NCBI GenBank assembly: GCA_905221605.1
Contig: CAJNDS010000495.1
Span: 1-64,000, forward strand
Direction of reading: 5' to 3'
From: Symbiodinium natans
Lineage: Eukaryota > Sar > Dinophyceae > Suessiales > Symbiodiniaceae
DNA length: 64,000 bases
The notes beneath the pieces are model-generated. The model saw only the letters and a list, made by a program, of their open reading frames with translations. It was not told the origin of the DNA and ran no database searches. Made by a program: the position numbers and the translations under genes. Shown here piece after piece: positions 1-10,253 of this stretch. Numbering within the stretch: position 1 is the first letter of the stretch; every line of letters begins with the position of its first letter.

Positions 1-470
1 GCCGCACCCGACAAAACCATCCCCCACCACGACCGACAAAACCCAAACCATTACAACAACAAACAAAACCCCCCAAAACCCCAACCTTTCAGCCCCAGCC
101 CCTCAACCGCAGCCCCTCAACCCCAACCCCTCAACACCCCAAAACCATCCACCCCCCACCACGCCCGACAAAATCCAAACCATTACAACAAACCCCCCAA
201 AACCCCAGCCTTTCAAGCCCCTCAACCGCAGACCCTCAAACCCAGCCCCTCAGCCCCCCAAAGCCACCCACCCCCCACCACACCCCACAAAACCCAAACC
301 ATTACAACAAAAAACAAAACCCCCCAAAACCCCAGCCTTTCAGCCCCAACCCCTCAACCGCAACCCCTCAGCCCCAGCCCCTCAGCACCCCCAAAACCAT
401 CCATCCCCCACCACGCCCGACAAAACCCAAACCATTACAACAAAAAACAAAAACCCCCACAACTCGACAA
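1..470. repeat. minisatellite, about four copies of 120-133 bp
   Basis: A C/A-rich unit repeats with the landmark ACCATTACAAC at about 47, 179, 298 and 431, giving spacings of 132, 119 and 133 bp. Each unit also holds runs of AGCCCCTCAACC type. No reading frame is conserved, so this looks like noncoding tandem DNA that continues past the left window edge. Confidence 0.8.
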
Positions 471-534
471 AACGCCGGACACAAACCCTATACCATTTCT
501 ATTAAACCCCAAAACCTTAACCGAAAAACCCCCG

Positions 535-735
535 GGTCCCGAAAATTCCCGGAATTTTCAAAGGGCACCCATGTCATCATTGTTGTGTTGGAACCTTAAA
601 ATCCAACCCGGAAAGCCCAAACCTCAATCCGGACAATTCCTAAAATTCCCGGAATTTTCAGCTCCGGGTCATTCCCAAAATTCCCAGGATTTTTAGACAA
701 AAAGGGTTAAAATTCCCGGAATTTTCAGGATCCCC
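535..735. repeat. short interspersed AATTCCCGGAATTTTCA repeats
   Basis: The near-palindromic word AATTCCCGGAATTTTCA, or a one-base variant, occurs at about 544, 642 and 711, with a diverged copy near 673. From about 735 to 1140 the sequence is unique and AT-rich, and I see no gene in it. Confidence 0.6.
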
Positions 736-1157
736 CTGCAAGGCCCTCACAAGCAGCCAAATGGACCGGAAGAGGAGGCGGGGCATCCGACAGGGCGGCC
801 GCAGAGCGAAAATAGGAGTCGAGCCCGTAGCCTTTTATGGGGATATTCCAAGTATCTAGATATGCCAAGATAAATCCAATCGATGAAATTTGAAGAAATC
901 CAATTTGAATCCAGGTTCCATATTCAAAATTGAAATAATGCGTAGCATATCGAATTCATCCATCAGAAGATGTGAAATTTATATAACGAAATTAGAAAAA
1001 TCATCAAGAATAATTTCCCATATGTGTTGATTTATCTCTGGCGAAGAAAATCAATACCCAGATCTTCCAATAACGTATTTTTTTATTTAAAGTGTTTTCG
1101 ATAGCTTGAAAATAAAGGTTATACTCCTTATTTAATTTAAGGGTTACAGATGATGTT

Positions 1158-1240
1158 TTGATATATATATATATATATAGTTATAACATATAATAGATAG
1201 ATATATACATATATATTAATTGATGAGAGAGGACAGAGAA

Positions 1241-1282
<42 letters not shown>

Positions 1283-1445
1283 GGACAGACAGAGAGAGAG
1301 AGAGAGAGAGAGAGATAGAAAAAGAGAAAGAGGAGGAAGAGAAAGGCAAGAAAAACAGAAAGAAGGATGCAAAGAAAGATAACGAGGAAGAGGAATATGA
1401 AGAGGAAGAAAGAAAGATAGGGGGAGAGAGAGAGAGAGAGACAGA
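1158..1445. repeat. AT then GA microsatellite block
   Basis: (AT)n at about 1162-1215 is followed by long (GA)n and GAAAGA-type polypurine DNA. Long reading frames on the minus strand here are Ser/Leu/Phe homopolymer translations and not genes. Confidence 0.85.
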
Positions 1446-1552
1446 AAACAATAGCAAGGGACATTGCTGCTGTGTGCACTCATGAATTGTGTGCTGACAG
1501 TTTGTTTTGGACAAGCAAAGCCTGCAGGCCCTTAGACTTGGCCCTAGGAAAC

Positions 1553-2705
1553 ATGGGCACACGTGTGAAGAACACAGCCACACCAGACCAGCTTAGCCGG
1601 GTGATGCGAGCTTATCACACAGAGATGGGCGATGCATTCCGGTCAGCTAATCTGGAGGACGTCGTCTCGGCCTATGAAGACATGATGCTGGAAATATTGA
1701 CACACACAGACCGCCCGAATTGGAAGGTGCTGAATGATGCAGCCAAGAAAGCTTACCCCAAAGAGAAGGCCTGCGACCATGACCTTTTCGCCCGACAGCT
1801 TTCTCGAGCATTCCAGGACTGCAGGGGTCGCTCCCGATCTGTGACTTCGGGAGCCCGAACTGCAGATGCAGTGCTTCGGGTGATGAAGCGAATGAGAAGC
1901 CTCAGCCAGGGGTCAAAGCAAGCTGAAGAGAAGACACCTCCTCGTCGAAGGCTTGCAAAAAACCCAGCATTGCCTGTTACTTCTGAAAGTTCGACTAAGC
2001 CTGCCACCCCCCGAGAGCAGCAAGTCGATTCTGGAGAAAGACATCTACGAGCTCATGGGTGTGCCTCGTGATGGTGGTTCTGTTCGGAAGCTGCGGCCCG
2101 CTGTGAGTGAGCCTCTCAGCATTGCATCCTCGGGCTTGGTGGAAGTAAAGCCAAAGCCGAAAAACCAGGCTGCTGATGTCAAGCTGAAGTTCGTGGACTG
2201 GGCCAAGAGGGTGATGGTGAAGATCTTCAAGGATGGCAAGCGAGAGGAAGCAGCGATGAGTCCCGGTCCGAGCGGCTTCCTTTTGGCCACTTGGTCAGAC
2301 GGGGACCAAGAGGACACGGAAATCCCGATGCTTGCAAGCAAGATGAGGAAGCCAGCTGCTGCTGGCCCCTTGAAAAAGCCGGCAGTCAAGAAAAAGCCTG
2401 CAGTCAAGAAGATAGACATGCAGCAGGAATCTGGCGAGGAGGAAGAGCCAGAAGAAGACATGGAGGCCCCCGACGAGGTTCCCGACAAGTTGCCCGACAA
2501 GAAGGTTCCCGACAAGAAGGTTCCCGACAAGAAGCCGAAGGACACGGCAGTGCCGGTCGAGCTGTGTGACTTCTACAACCCTAAGACCGGGAAGCGAGTG
2601 ACAGGGCTTCGCCGACAGCAAGAAAGGCCCAGAGGATGCCCAAAGTGCAGGCACAAAATTCCTGGCTGCACCCCCAGCTGCTGGAAGTACCGAAAGGAGC
2701 TTTGA
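1553..2705 (+). pseudogene. 5' part of a multi-exon gene, broken by a frameshift; function unknown
   Basis: Coding starts best at the ATG at 1553 (MGTRVKNTATPDQLSRVMRA), which gives a helical N-terminal region. The frame runs out at 2071, but clear coding continues in another frame from about 2012 to the stop at 2705. The switch falls on a run of six C at 2007-2012, so it is either a real disabling indel or a homopolymer error. The second part is Lys/Pro/Glu-rich with PDKKVPDKKVPDKK repeats. It ends in a small Cys-rich module, CPKCRHKIPGCTPSCWK. I recognise the style from dinoflagellate multicopy proteins but cannot name a function. Exons downstream at 3561-5031 on the same strand probably belong to the same unit. 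Confidence 0.5.
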
Positions 2706-2799
2706 TCCCAAAGGCCTGCAGGCTTCAACAATAATTGTTTTGCACTTAGACCAAAAGTGCTGCTCGACCTCCGGAGCACATGGCGACAAAAGAGGCCTA

Positions 2800-2980
2800 A
2801 AGTGTGTTTGTGTTTGGGGTTGTGTGTGTCTGTGTGTGTGTGTGGGGTTGTGTGTGTCTGTGTGTGTGTGTGGGTCTATCTCTGTGTGCATGTGTGTCTG
2901 TGTGTGTGTGTGTCTAGATATAAATTTTATAATAAGATGCATGCATACATATACACACACAGACATATATACATATACAT

Positions 2981-3018
<38 letters not shown>

Positions 3019-3245
3019 ACATACATATACATACATATACATACATATATATATATACATATACATATATAAATATAAATAAATATATATGTATATATTT
3101 ATATATATATATATGTATTTTGGGGGTCCGGGAGTCCGGGGGGTCCGGGGGTCCGGGGGTCCGAGGGGTCCGAGGGGTCCGGGGGTCCGGGGGTCAGGGG
3201 TCTTGGTTGGTCCGGGGGTCGGGGGTCCAGCGGTATAGGGGGGGT
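2800..3245. repeat. TG, AT/ACAT microsatellites and GGGGTCCG minisatellite
   Basis: (TG)n and TCTGTGTG at about 2805-2915 pass into ATACAT-type DNA to 3117. A tandem GGGGGTCC/GGGAGTCC repeat follows to about 3243. It separates the first block of the broken + strand gene from its later exons. Confidence 0.8.
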
Positions 3246-3560
3246 CCAATCTCAATCTCCAATCGCCTCTGCTTGCTCCGAGCAAGTCAGGCTTTCGAAG
3301 CTTAAGTGCATGCCTGCTTGTGAGCCTTGTGAATTGCGCCGACTTCTGCATGCAGTGTCTTGTGCTTTCAGGGTTTCCAGTGCCACCAAAGCCTCCCCAC
3401 AGTGTGCAATGGCCTCCAGTGCCTACACCCGAAAGCGAAGTGGAACCTATGGCCAGGACCAGTGAAACATGAAAGCCCCAAAGGCTTAATCCCTCAAGCA
3501 GCAAATCCCGAAGCCTGACTACTTTCAAGACCCCAACAACAACGAAACATGTCTTTGCAG

Positions 3561-3767
3561 GATCCCTCGGACGATGGCTGGGAAAATTGGGGCCAAGACA
3601 ACAGTGATCAAGGTCATGGAGATGAAGGGCCACCCAAGGTGAATATTTTCCTTCGCCGTTGCTTTCGCTGTGGCCAGTGGGCATACTTGAGGAAGAAGCG
3701 ATGTGCTAATCCTCTGTGCGAGCTCTTCTACATGTGGCAGGAGGACACAGTGGCAAACATATTCTAA
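3561..3767 (+). CDS. exon with a C-x2-C-x10-C-x4-C zinc-ribbon-like motif
   Basis: The AG of TCTTTGCAG ends at 3560 and an open frame begins [12 protein letters not shown]. It carries [19 protein letters not shown], a likely zinc-binding module (C-x2-C-x10-C-x4-C). The frame reaches a stop at 3767, but the exon probably ends earlier at an internal donor, because the next exon follows closely. Pro-rich open sequence at about 3370-3470 may be the preceding exon. Probably part of the same broken gene as 1553-2705. Confidence 0.45.
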   Translation, partial: DPSDDGWENWGQDNSDQGHGDEGPPKVNIFLRRCFRCGQWAYLRKKRCANPLCELFYMWQEDTVANIF

Positions 3768-3804
3768 AGCAGCTCTTTGCCTTTTCTAGAAGGGTCAGGG
3801 CTGC

Positions 3805-3988
3805 AGTTTTGGCAGAAAGTGCAGGAGCCATGGACTACCTCACAGTATGGCAACAAGGCCGGCTACAAGTGGCAGAAGAAGGATTTCGACTGGTACATGA
3901 AGGACTGGCTGCAGCAAGTCCAGCAGCAGATGGACGAAACCCGGAAGGGCTCGTGGAACCGTCGCTCGTCCTCCTCCTCGAACCAAAG
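3805..3988 (+). CDS. exon of the same + strand unit
   Basis: The frame begins after an acceptor near 3804 (GGGCTGCAG) and reads FWQKVQEPWTTSQYGNKAG onward, charged and aromatic-rich. The GC donor at 3989 (CAAAG then GC) keeps phase with the next exon at 4177. The more obvious GT at 3999 does not. Function unknown. Confidence 0.45.
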
Positions 3989-4039
3989 GCAGAGGCAGGT
4001 TTTTTTTTGGGAAACGATAGACCCCGAACCAACCTAAAC

Positions 4040-4162
4040 CTGGAAAGCCTAAACCCTCAACCCTAAACCCTGAACCCTAAACCCTAAACCCTGGAACCCT
4101 AAACCCTAAACCCTAAACCCTAAACCCTAAACCCTAAACCCTAAACCCTAAACCCTAAACCG
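4040..4162. repeat. intronic CCCTAAA telomere-type array
   Basis: About 16 copies of CCCTAAA, a few with GAACCC variants, fill most of the intron between exons at 3805-3988 and 4177-4810. Confidence 0.9.
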
Positions 4163-4176
4163 GTAAAGCCCTGCAG

Positions 4177-4810
4177 CTGGTACAACAAGAAGCGATTCGA
4201 CAAGCTCAAGAAGAAGCGAGCTCGCCAGATGGAAAGACAGAGCCCAAGCCACGAGACCCCAGGCCAGTCGAGTAAGACCCCCGGCCAGTCGAGTAAGACC
4301 CCGGGCCAGTCGAGTGAAACCCCGGGCCAGTCCAGTAAGGACCCGGGCCAGTCGAGCACCAGCCAGGCCACCGACCCGAGCAAGCCAAACTTTCGCCCGA
4401 AGCCCAAGCAGAGGCCTGTTGTGTATGTGGAGACACCGGGCCCGATCATCGAGGAGTTGGAGTCCGAGGAGGAAGACCCCGGCACCTACCAGTTTGCCCT
4501 GCAGGTGATGTCTGCCGAGAATGTCTTCGACGTCATAGGTCCCGTGGCAAGTGCACTCGAAGCCGCCCACCGTGGAACCCTCTCGATGATCTTGCAGATG
4601 ATGCATGCAGGGCCAGATGTGGCAGGTTCCCTGGACATCGTGAGGGAGGTGGCTCAGCAGACTCTCGTGGCCGACGACTACCTCCAAACCGTGGCAGCTG
4701 TGTGTGCTATTGAAGACGAGCCTGCAGGACCATTTTTTTTAGTTCTGATGCTCGTGATGCTGGAAGGCCTTTGCTCTCCAGCGAGAGTCAGGCCTAGGCT
4801 TCAAAGATAA
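4177..4810 (+). CDS. exon with TPGQSS repeats and a helical C-terminal region; function unknown
   Basis: After CCCTGCAG (AG at 4175-4176) the frame opens as C-TGG-TAC, reading WYNKKRFDKLKKKRARQME. Five tandem TPGQSS/DPGQSS hexapeptides follow, a basic linker KPNFRPKPKQRP, then an acidic stretch and a helical Ala/Val-rich region to about 4730. The last 25 codons look intronic, so the true exon end is probably near 4730. A further short exon seems to begin near 4890. Confidence 0.45.
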
Positions 4811-4889
4811 GAAGTTCAAAATGCCTAATAACATTTTGTGCAATAACAATATAAGTGTTTTTTGTTGTCGCGAAACCCTTCTGCACAGG

Positions 4890-5031
4890 AGCCGGCATGG
4901 ATGGATGGGAAGTGGTGCCCTATGAGCCGAATGCTTTGGGAGTGCCACCGGTGACAAGGGCCGAGGGAGAAGAGAATGTCAGTATTTTCTGGCGACGTGT
5001 TTCCAATGTCATGCACTATCTGTCGATGTAA
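4890..5031 (+). CDS. short putative 3' exon
   Basis: Downstream of a TTCTGCACAG acceptor an open frame reads MDGWEVVPYEPNALGVPPVT and runs to TAA at 5029-5031. It follows the preceding exon closely on the same strand and has coding-like composition. It may be the last exon of the broken unit. No domain recognised. Confidence 0.35.
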
Positions 5032-5334
5032 GCAGCATCGTCCTCAGCGGGTAGCCGAAGCCACCCATATATGATATAGCCTTAAAAGAAGCCTGCATGC
5101 TGGAGGATTCATGGGAAGGCTGTTTTGCTACCAGAGGGCAAGAAGTGCATTCTTCCACCGAGATTGCATCCAGTGCATCGGAAGAGCAAAAAGTGGTCTT
5201 CGCTGAAAGCTTACCCGCCTGAAGCCTCAAGCCCTGAAGAAGGAATGCATTCCCTAAATCAAAAGCACTGAGGACTCATGCTTGGAAAAGCACCCGCAAC
5301 CCACAAACCCCCAAAAAGTTTCTCCATGAAAGGG

Positions 5335-5530
5335 GTGGTAGGGGTGGGGGGGTTTTTGGCTGGGGTTGTGTGGGGGGGGGGGGTTGGGGATGGGGGGGGG
5401 GGGGGGGGGGTGGGGTGGGGGTGGGGAGGGGTGGGGGGTTGGGTGGGGGGGTGGGGGGGGGGGTGGGGTTTGGGTGGGGTGGGTTGGGTGGGGAAGGGGT
5501 GGGGTTGGGAAGTTCAGGGGGTCCAGCGCT
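5335..5530. repeat. poly-G/GGGGTGGG tract
   Basis: Almost pure G with interspersed T for nearly 200 bp, able to form G-quadruplexes. Gly-rich open frames here are compositional artefacts. Confidence 0.9.
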
Positions 5531-5874
5531 CCGCCGCCGGTGGGTGAATATGTATATGCCATTATTATGGATGCCTATATATCTATATACATAAACAATA
5601 CACATACTATACATATTCAATTATGAAATAGAAGGTAGGATGAGGGGGGGGACTCTATTCATGGGTGGGGGGGGTTGGGTGGGGAGGGTGGGGGTTGGGA
5701 GTTCAGGGGGTCCGGGGGAGTGATATGTATATGCATTTATTATGGATGCATATATATATATATACATAAACAGATACACATACATATACATATTCATACA
5801 CACACACACATATATATATATATACACATACATCCATAGATACATATATACATGTGTGCATATGTACACACATA

Positions 5875-5909
<35 letters not shown>

Positions 5910-6385
5910 CATACATATATGTATATATGTATGCATATATAAATATATATAATATATATATACATATGTATACATATAAATACACACAAATGTATTGGGT
6001 ATATATATTAATATGTACATACGTATGTGTATACATATGTATATATAATATATATGTACATTCGCCTATATGTATATATGTGTATAAACATTATTGTGTG
6101 TGTATATATATATATGTATGTACATTTATCTTCTATTGACATATATGTACAAATATGTATGTATATTCTTTACGTGGTGTGTATACGTATACATGTAGGA
6201 TATGCATACATATAAGTTAATATGTAAACATAAATACATATATATATATATATATGTGTGTGTGTGTCTATCTGTCTATCTATATATATATATATACATA
6301 CACATGTGTAGATGTCTGTATGTGTGTATGTATGTATGTATGTATGTATGTATGTATGTATGTATACACATATATAATTGGTAGA
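5510..6385. repeat. duplicated GTTCAGGGGGTCC junction plus ATAC/ATGT microsatellites
   Basis: A junction of G-rich DNA, GTTCAGGGGGTCC, and TGTATATGCCATTATTATGGATGC recurs in diverged form at about 5512-5610 and 5700-5790. ATAC, ATGT and (GTAT)n microsatellites run to 6375. No gene seen. Confidence 0.75.
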
Positions 6386-6394
6386 TACAGCTTG

Positions 6395-7160
6395 CCCATG
6401 TAAGGGTTTAGTGTTTGGGGTTTAGGGTGCCAGGGATTAGCGCTTTGGGATTTCGGGATAGGGTTGTTTAAGGTTTTGGGTTTATGGGTTTTGGTCTTAA
6501 AGGTTTAAGTGAGGTTCGAGACTGCAGGTTTATGGGTTTAAGGGTTTCGGTGGGGGGTTTAAGCTTGGAGAAGTTCGAGGTTTAAGAGGTTTGGGATTGT
6601 TTCTGTTGATGATTTTTTTAAAATGTTTTTAAAAAATTGAAGTTTTTTTTAAAAATATTTTTAAAAATTCCGGGCTTGAAAGTTAATTTAAAAATGTAGT
6701 TTTTTTTGTTTTTTTTAAAAAAATTGAAGTTTTTTTAAGCGTTTTTTAAAAAAATCTAAAAATCAAATTGTATCGTATGAGCTCTAAATTGAAACAAAAC
6801 CCGACATGGGCACCCCAGCCAAAAGACCAAAACAAAAGGTTTGGGGCTTCGGCCTATACCCTAAACCCTCAGGGTTTTGGGTTAAGGTTTTGGGTTTAGG
6901 GTTGAGGGGTTGGGAATTCAAGTTTAGGGTGGTTTAGGTTGAAGGGCTAGGGGTTTGAAACTTGGGGGGGGGGGGGGGGGGGGAGTGGGTAACCCAAAGC
7001 CCTAAGGCCGAACCCCTAAAACACTAAACCCTCAACACACAGGGCGAATGTTTAGGGTTTAGGGTTTAGGGGTTTAGGGTTTAGGGTTGGGGTTTGGGGC
7101 TTGGGCTTTTTTAGGGTAGAGGGTTTAGGGTTTAAGGTTCAGGGTTAGTTATTTACACTT
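6395..7160. repeat. degenerate telomere-type DNA with poly-G and T/A-rich core
   Basis: Diverged TTTAGGG words run from about 6400 to 6590. An A/T-homopolymer section follows to about 6770. A tail-to-tail pair (CCCTAAA-like at 6840-7035, TTTAGGG at 7048-7140) comes after it, with a G run near 6967. No coding sequence seen. Confidence 0.7.
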
Positions 7161-7279
7161 CTGCACAGCTAGTGCGAATCCTTAAGGGGTTAGGGTTTGT
7201 GTTTATTTTGTTGTCTAGCCACGGGTTTAAACAAACATAAAGGTTCAGGCCCTAGGGTATTAAACTTTGATTACATGGG

Positions 7280-8560
7280 CATGGCCTTCATTTATAATAT
7301 ATATATATATATATATAAATATGTGTGTATATACATTGATATATATATATATATATGTTTCTATATGTGTATATATGTATCATATATATATATATATATA
7401 ATTAATAATGCATATATACACATATAAATACATATAAATGTAAAGAAATAAATAGATATATATATATATATATATAAAGCGATGTGTGTGTGCATAAATA
7501 TACATATTTTGTATACCTACATACACACAAACATATATATATATATGTATACAATATATATATATACATATCTATTTTCTATGTATACATACAGATATAG
7601 TACTGGACATACATACATACATACATACATACACACACACATACATACATACATACATACATACATACATACATACATACATACATACATACATACACAC
7701 ACATGTCTAAATATGTATATATATATATAGACACACACACACACATATACATATGTGTATATACATACATATATATATATATATACGTATAATAGTGTGT
7801 GTCTCTGTGTGTGTGTGTGTGTGTGTCTGTGTGTCTGTGTGTGTGTCTGTGTGTGTTTGTGTTTGGAACACGAAGACGAACACGACCAGGAACAAGAACA
7901 ATAACACGAAGACAAACACGAGGACGACAAGGAAAAAGAAGAAAGCGAACACAGGCACACACACACACAGTCACACACACACAACAGAAACAAAGACACA
8001 CACTCACACACACAAGAAACACAAGCACAAGCACCAAGACGAACACCAACCGGAACAAGAACACGAAGGGGAACAGGAACACAGACACAGGAAGAACCAC
8101 CAAGCAACAAACACACACAGCCACACACACACAGGTAACCACTCCCTCTGCTGCACAGCACACACACAACCAGAAACACAAACAGACAGACATACTGTAG
8201 ACACACACACACACAGACACACACACACAAACACACACAGGAACACCCACCAACACACACGAACACAGACACGAGCAAACACACACACACACACACACAC
8301 GAACACAGAGACGAACACACACACACACACACACACACACACCGACACACAGACACACACAGACACAAACACAAACAGACAAACAGACACACACAGACAC
8401 AGACAGACACACACACACACACGTGCCCCTGCTTCTCTTTGCTGTGTGTCTCTGTGTGTCTCTGTGTCTCTGTGTCTCTCGTGTCTGTGTCTCTGTGTGT
8501 GTGTGTGTGTCTGTGTGTGTCTCTGTCTCTGTCTCTGTGTGTGTGTCTGTGTTTTTCTGC
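7280..8560. repeat. long compound microsatellite (AT, ACAT, TG, CA, TG)
   Basis: Segments in order: AT-rich 7290-7580, (ACAT)n 7606-7695, TG-rich 7795-7865, CA-rich with GA interruptions 7950-8430, then TG/TC-rich 8440-8560. The CA block and the following TG block are imperfect reverse complements. Long frames on either strand are repeat translations, although one continues in frame into the true start at 8701. Confidence 0.85.
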
Positions 8561-8700
8561 AGCCCGTGCATTCTGCTGCATGTGAATGCTGGCAAGCTGA
8601 GTGCAGAGCCTCTGGTCGATGCCGTGCTTTCTTGTGTCGGTCTTGCAGCTTTTCGGCTGTCAGGCTACTGGTCCTCAGCACAGTTCTTCCTCCGTCAGCC

Positions 8701-9882
8701 ATGGCCAAGTCGGTTAAGTCGGATGGAGCCAAGTCCAAGAAGGCAGTCGCTCAGCCAAAGAAGGTCAAAGCGAAGGCAAGCCCCGAGCCCAAGAGGAGGG
8801 TTAGCTCGAAGAAGCCGGACCCAGAGACACTGACTGTGGTGAGCGAGGCCGTGTCGGACAAGAGCAAGGGCAGCACCAAGGCCAGCCTGCAGTCCAAGGT
8901 GCTCAACCTCATGAAGTACCGAGCGACAGAAGGCAAGGATCCGGAGAAGAAGAGCAGTGCCCAGAAGTTCTTGGACTTGTACGGGGGAAAGAGTAGCAAG
9001 GACAAGGAGGAGATGCTCCTGGAGTACGAGAAGAATGGTGGCAGGAACAGCAACATGAACTGGCTCATGGCCATCGAGAGCAAGAGCAGCGACCACCACG
9101 GCTACGACATGCAGAGAAAGTCGGGCATGTTCACCAGGAGTAGGGGTGTTGTTTTTTTTGCCAGGAGTAGGGGTGCTGTTTTTTTTGCAATAATAATATA
9201 CACACGAGAATTAACGTGTACATCGTTTTGCCTGGTTTGCAGGAACCAGATCCTCAAAATGAACGACATCAACCCGGACGGCATGGAGTTTGATGAGAAG
9301 GCTCGTCTCGTCCAGCTGTTGATCGAAGAGTCCCGGAAGGAGTTCCACTACGAGTTCACTTGGGAGCGGCACGACAGCGAGCGGGAGCTTGACAAGTTTT
9401 TGTACTACATGGACTTGGGTGTCACGAGCTACGATGGCACCAAGAACAGCCAAGAAGTGTCCATCTACCAGCACGACATCCAGAAAAACAAGGCCTTGAA
9501 GTGGGACCAGACAGCCGTGAAGTTCGAGTGCGACGAGTTCAAGAACCTCAGCAAGGCTCTCGACTCCTTGAAGAAGGAAAAGACGAAGCTCAAGAGTAAC
9601 CAGGACAAGCTCGAGGGCCTGGAGGTTCAGTTGAGGCTGAAATCCCAGAGCGACCCTGCCCTGACCCCGAAGCACGACACCTTGAAGAATGGCTTGGAGA
9701 CGGTGAAGAATGTCATGGATGCTCTTCTTGTGAAGATCATCGAGGCTCAAAGCTACCGTGGGGACGAGGACCCCGCCAAGCTGCATGAGGTGGCCCAGGG
9801 TTTGGAAAAGACACTCCAGACCGTCACAGATGCAAAGGATGCATCCTCCAAGGTCTACGACTTGCACAAAGGCTTCGCCTGA
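8701..9882 (+). CDS. two-exon gene, basic N-terminus and coiled-coil C-terminus (about 358 aa); function unknown
   Basis: The start is the ATG at 8701. Everything upstream in frame is microsatellite translation. Exon 1 (8701-9137) encodes a Lys/Ala/Ser-rich basic tail (MAKSVKSDGAKSKKAVAQPK), then a more structured region ending KSGMFT. Exon 2 (9243-9882) continues RNQILKMNDINPDGM and ends in a long predicted coiled coil rich in KxxKxxL (LDSLKKEKTKLKSNQDKLEG) before TGA. The 105-bp intron is read through without a stop, but its GA-AG borders, poly-T and internal duplication mark it as an intron. I recognise the general type from dinoflagellate multicopy families and cannot assign a function. 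The neighbouring transposase-like gene makes a link to a mobile element possible. Confidence 0.65.
   Translation: MAKSVKSDGAKSKKAVAQPKKVKAKASPEPKRRVSSKKPDPETLTVVSEAVSDKSKGSTKASLQSKVLNLMKYRATEGKDPEKKSSAQKFLDLYGGKSSKDKEEMLLEYEKNGGRNSNMNWLMAIESKSSDHHGYDMQRKSGMFTRSRGVVFFARSRGAVFFAIIIYTRELTCTSFCLVCRNQILKMNDINPDGMEFDEKARLVQLLIEESRKEFHYEFTWERHDSERELDKFLYYMDLGVTSYDGTKNSQEVSIYQHDIQKNKALKWDQTAVKFECDEFKNLSKALDSLKKEKTKLKSNQDKLEGLEVQLRLKSQSDPALTPKHDTLKNGLETVKNVMDALLVKIIEAQSYRGDEDPAKLHEVAQGLEKTLQTVTDAKDASSKVYDLHKGFA
9138..9242 (+). other. GA-AG intron with internal tandem duplication
   Basis: Exon 1 ends ACC-AG and the intron begins GAGTAGGGG. It ends TTTGCAG before GAACC, and the split codon AG/G restores the frame. 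A 28-bp unit (CCAGGAGTAGGGGTG plus a poly-T tract) occurs twice at the 5' end, at about 9134 and 9161. CAGGA sits at both borders. Confidence 0.6.
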
Positions 9883-10253
9883 GTGACAGAGGCTGTTCGG
9901 CAGATACAGTGTTGCTTCTGCTGAACTAAGTTTTGACACCTGTCGGCTTCGGCCGATGACTTCGCCTCATGATCCGTGTAGCGAGCCCAACACAAGCTGG
10001 TTTCTGCGAGCACTGCCCGAGAAAACTTTTTTGTTCCATGCAGCCTCAAACCTTGCAAGGTGTTTGTTTTCGCTTCGTCTCTGCTTTTTCAGTGATGCAA
10101 GTTGCATGTTTGCAGCTGAAGCCATGTTCGCTCACACAGCCAAGCCCAACCTGTAAGACAAACCCTGAACCCCAACCCTAAGCCCTCGTCAAAAAGTTGA
10201 ACTTTAAACCTTTAGAGCACCGTCGCCGCCAGTCTATAGGTGTTGCTTCTGCC

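Noticed and set aside
1137-1583. Minus-strand Ser/Leu-rich frames
   Set aside because: Translations of the (GA)n and (AT)n microsatellites with no codon bias beyond the repeat.
5254-5626. Pro-rich or Gly-rich protein at the poly-G tract
   Set aside because: Homopolymer translation in every frame.
7517-8738. Long Cys/Val/His/Thr-rich frames on both strands
   Set aside because: Produced by CA/TG and ACAT microsatellites. Only the part from 8701 on the + strand is coding.
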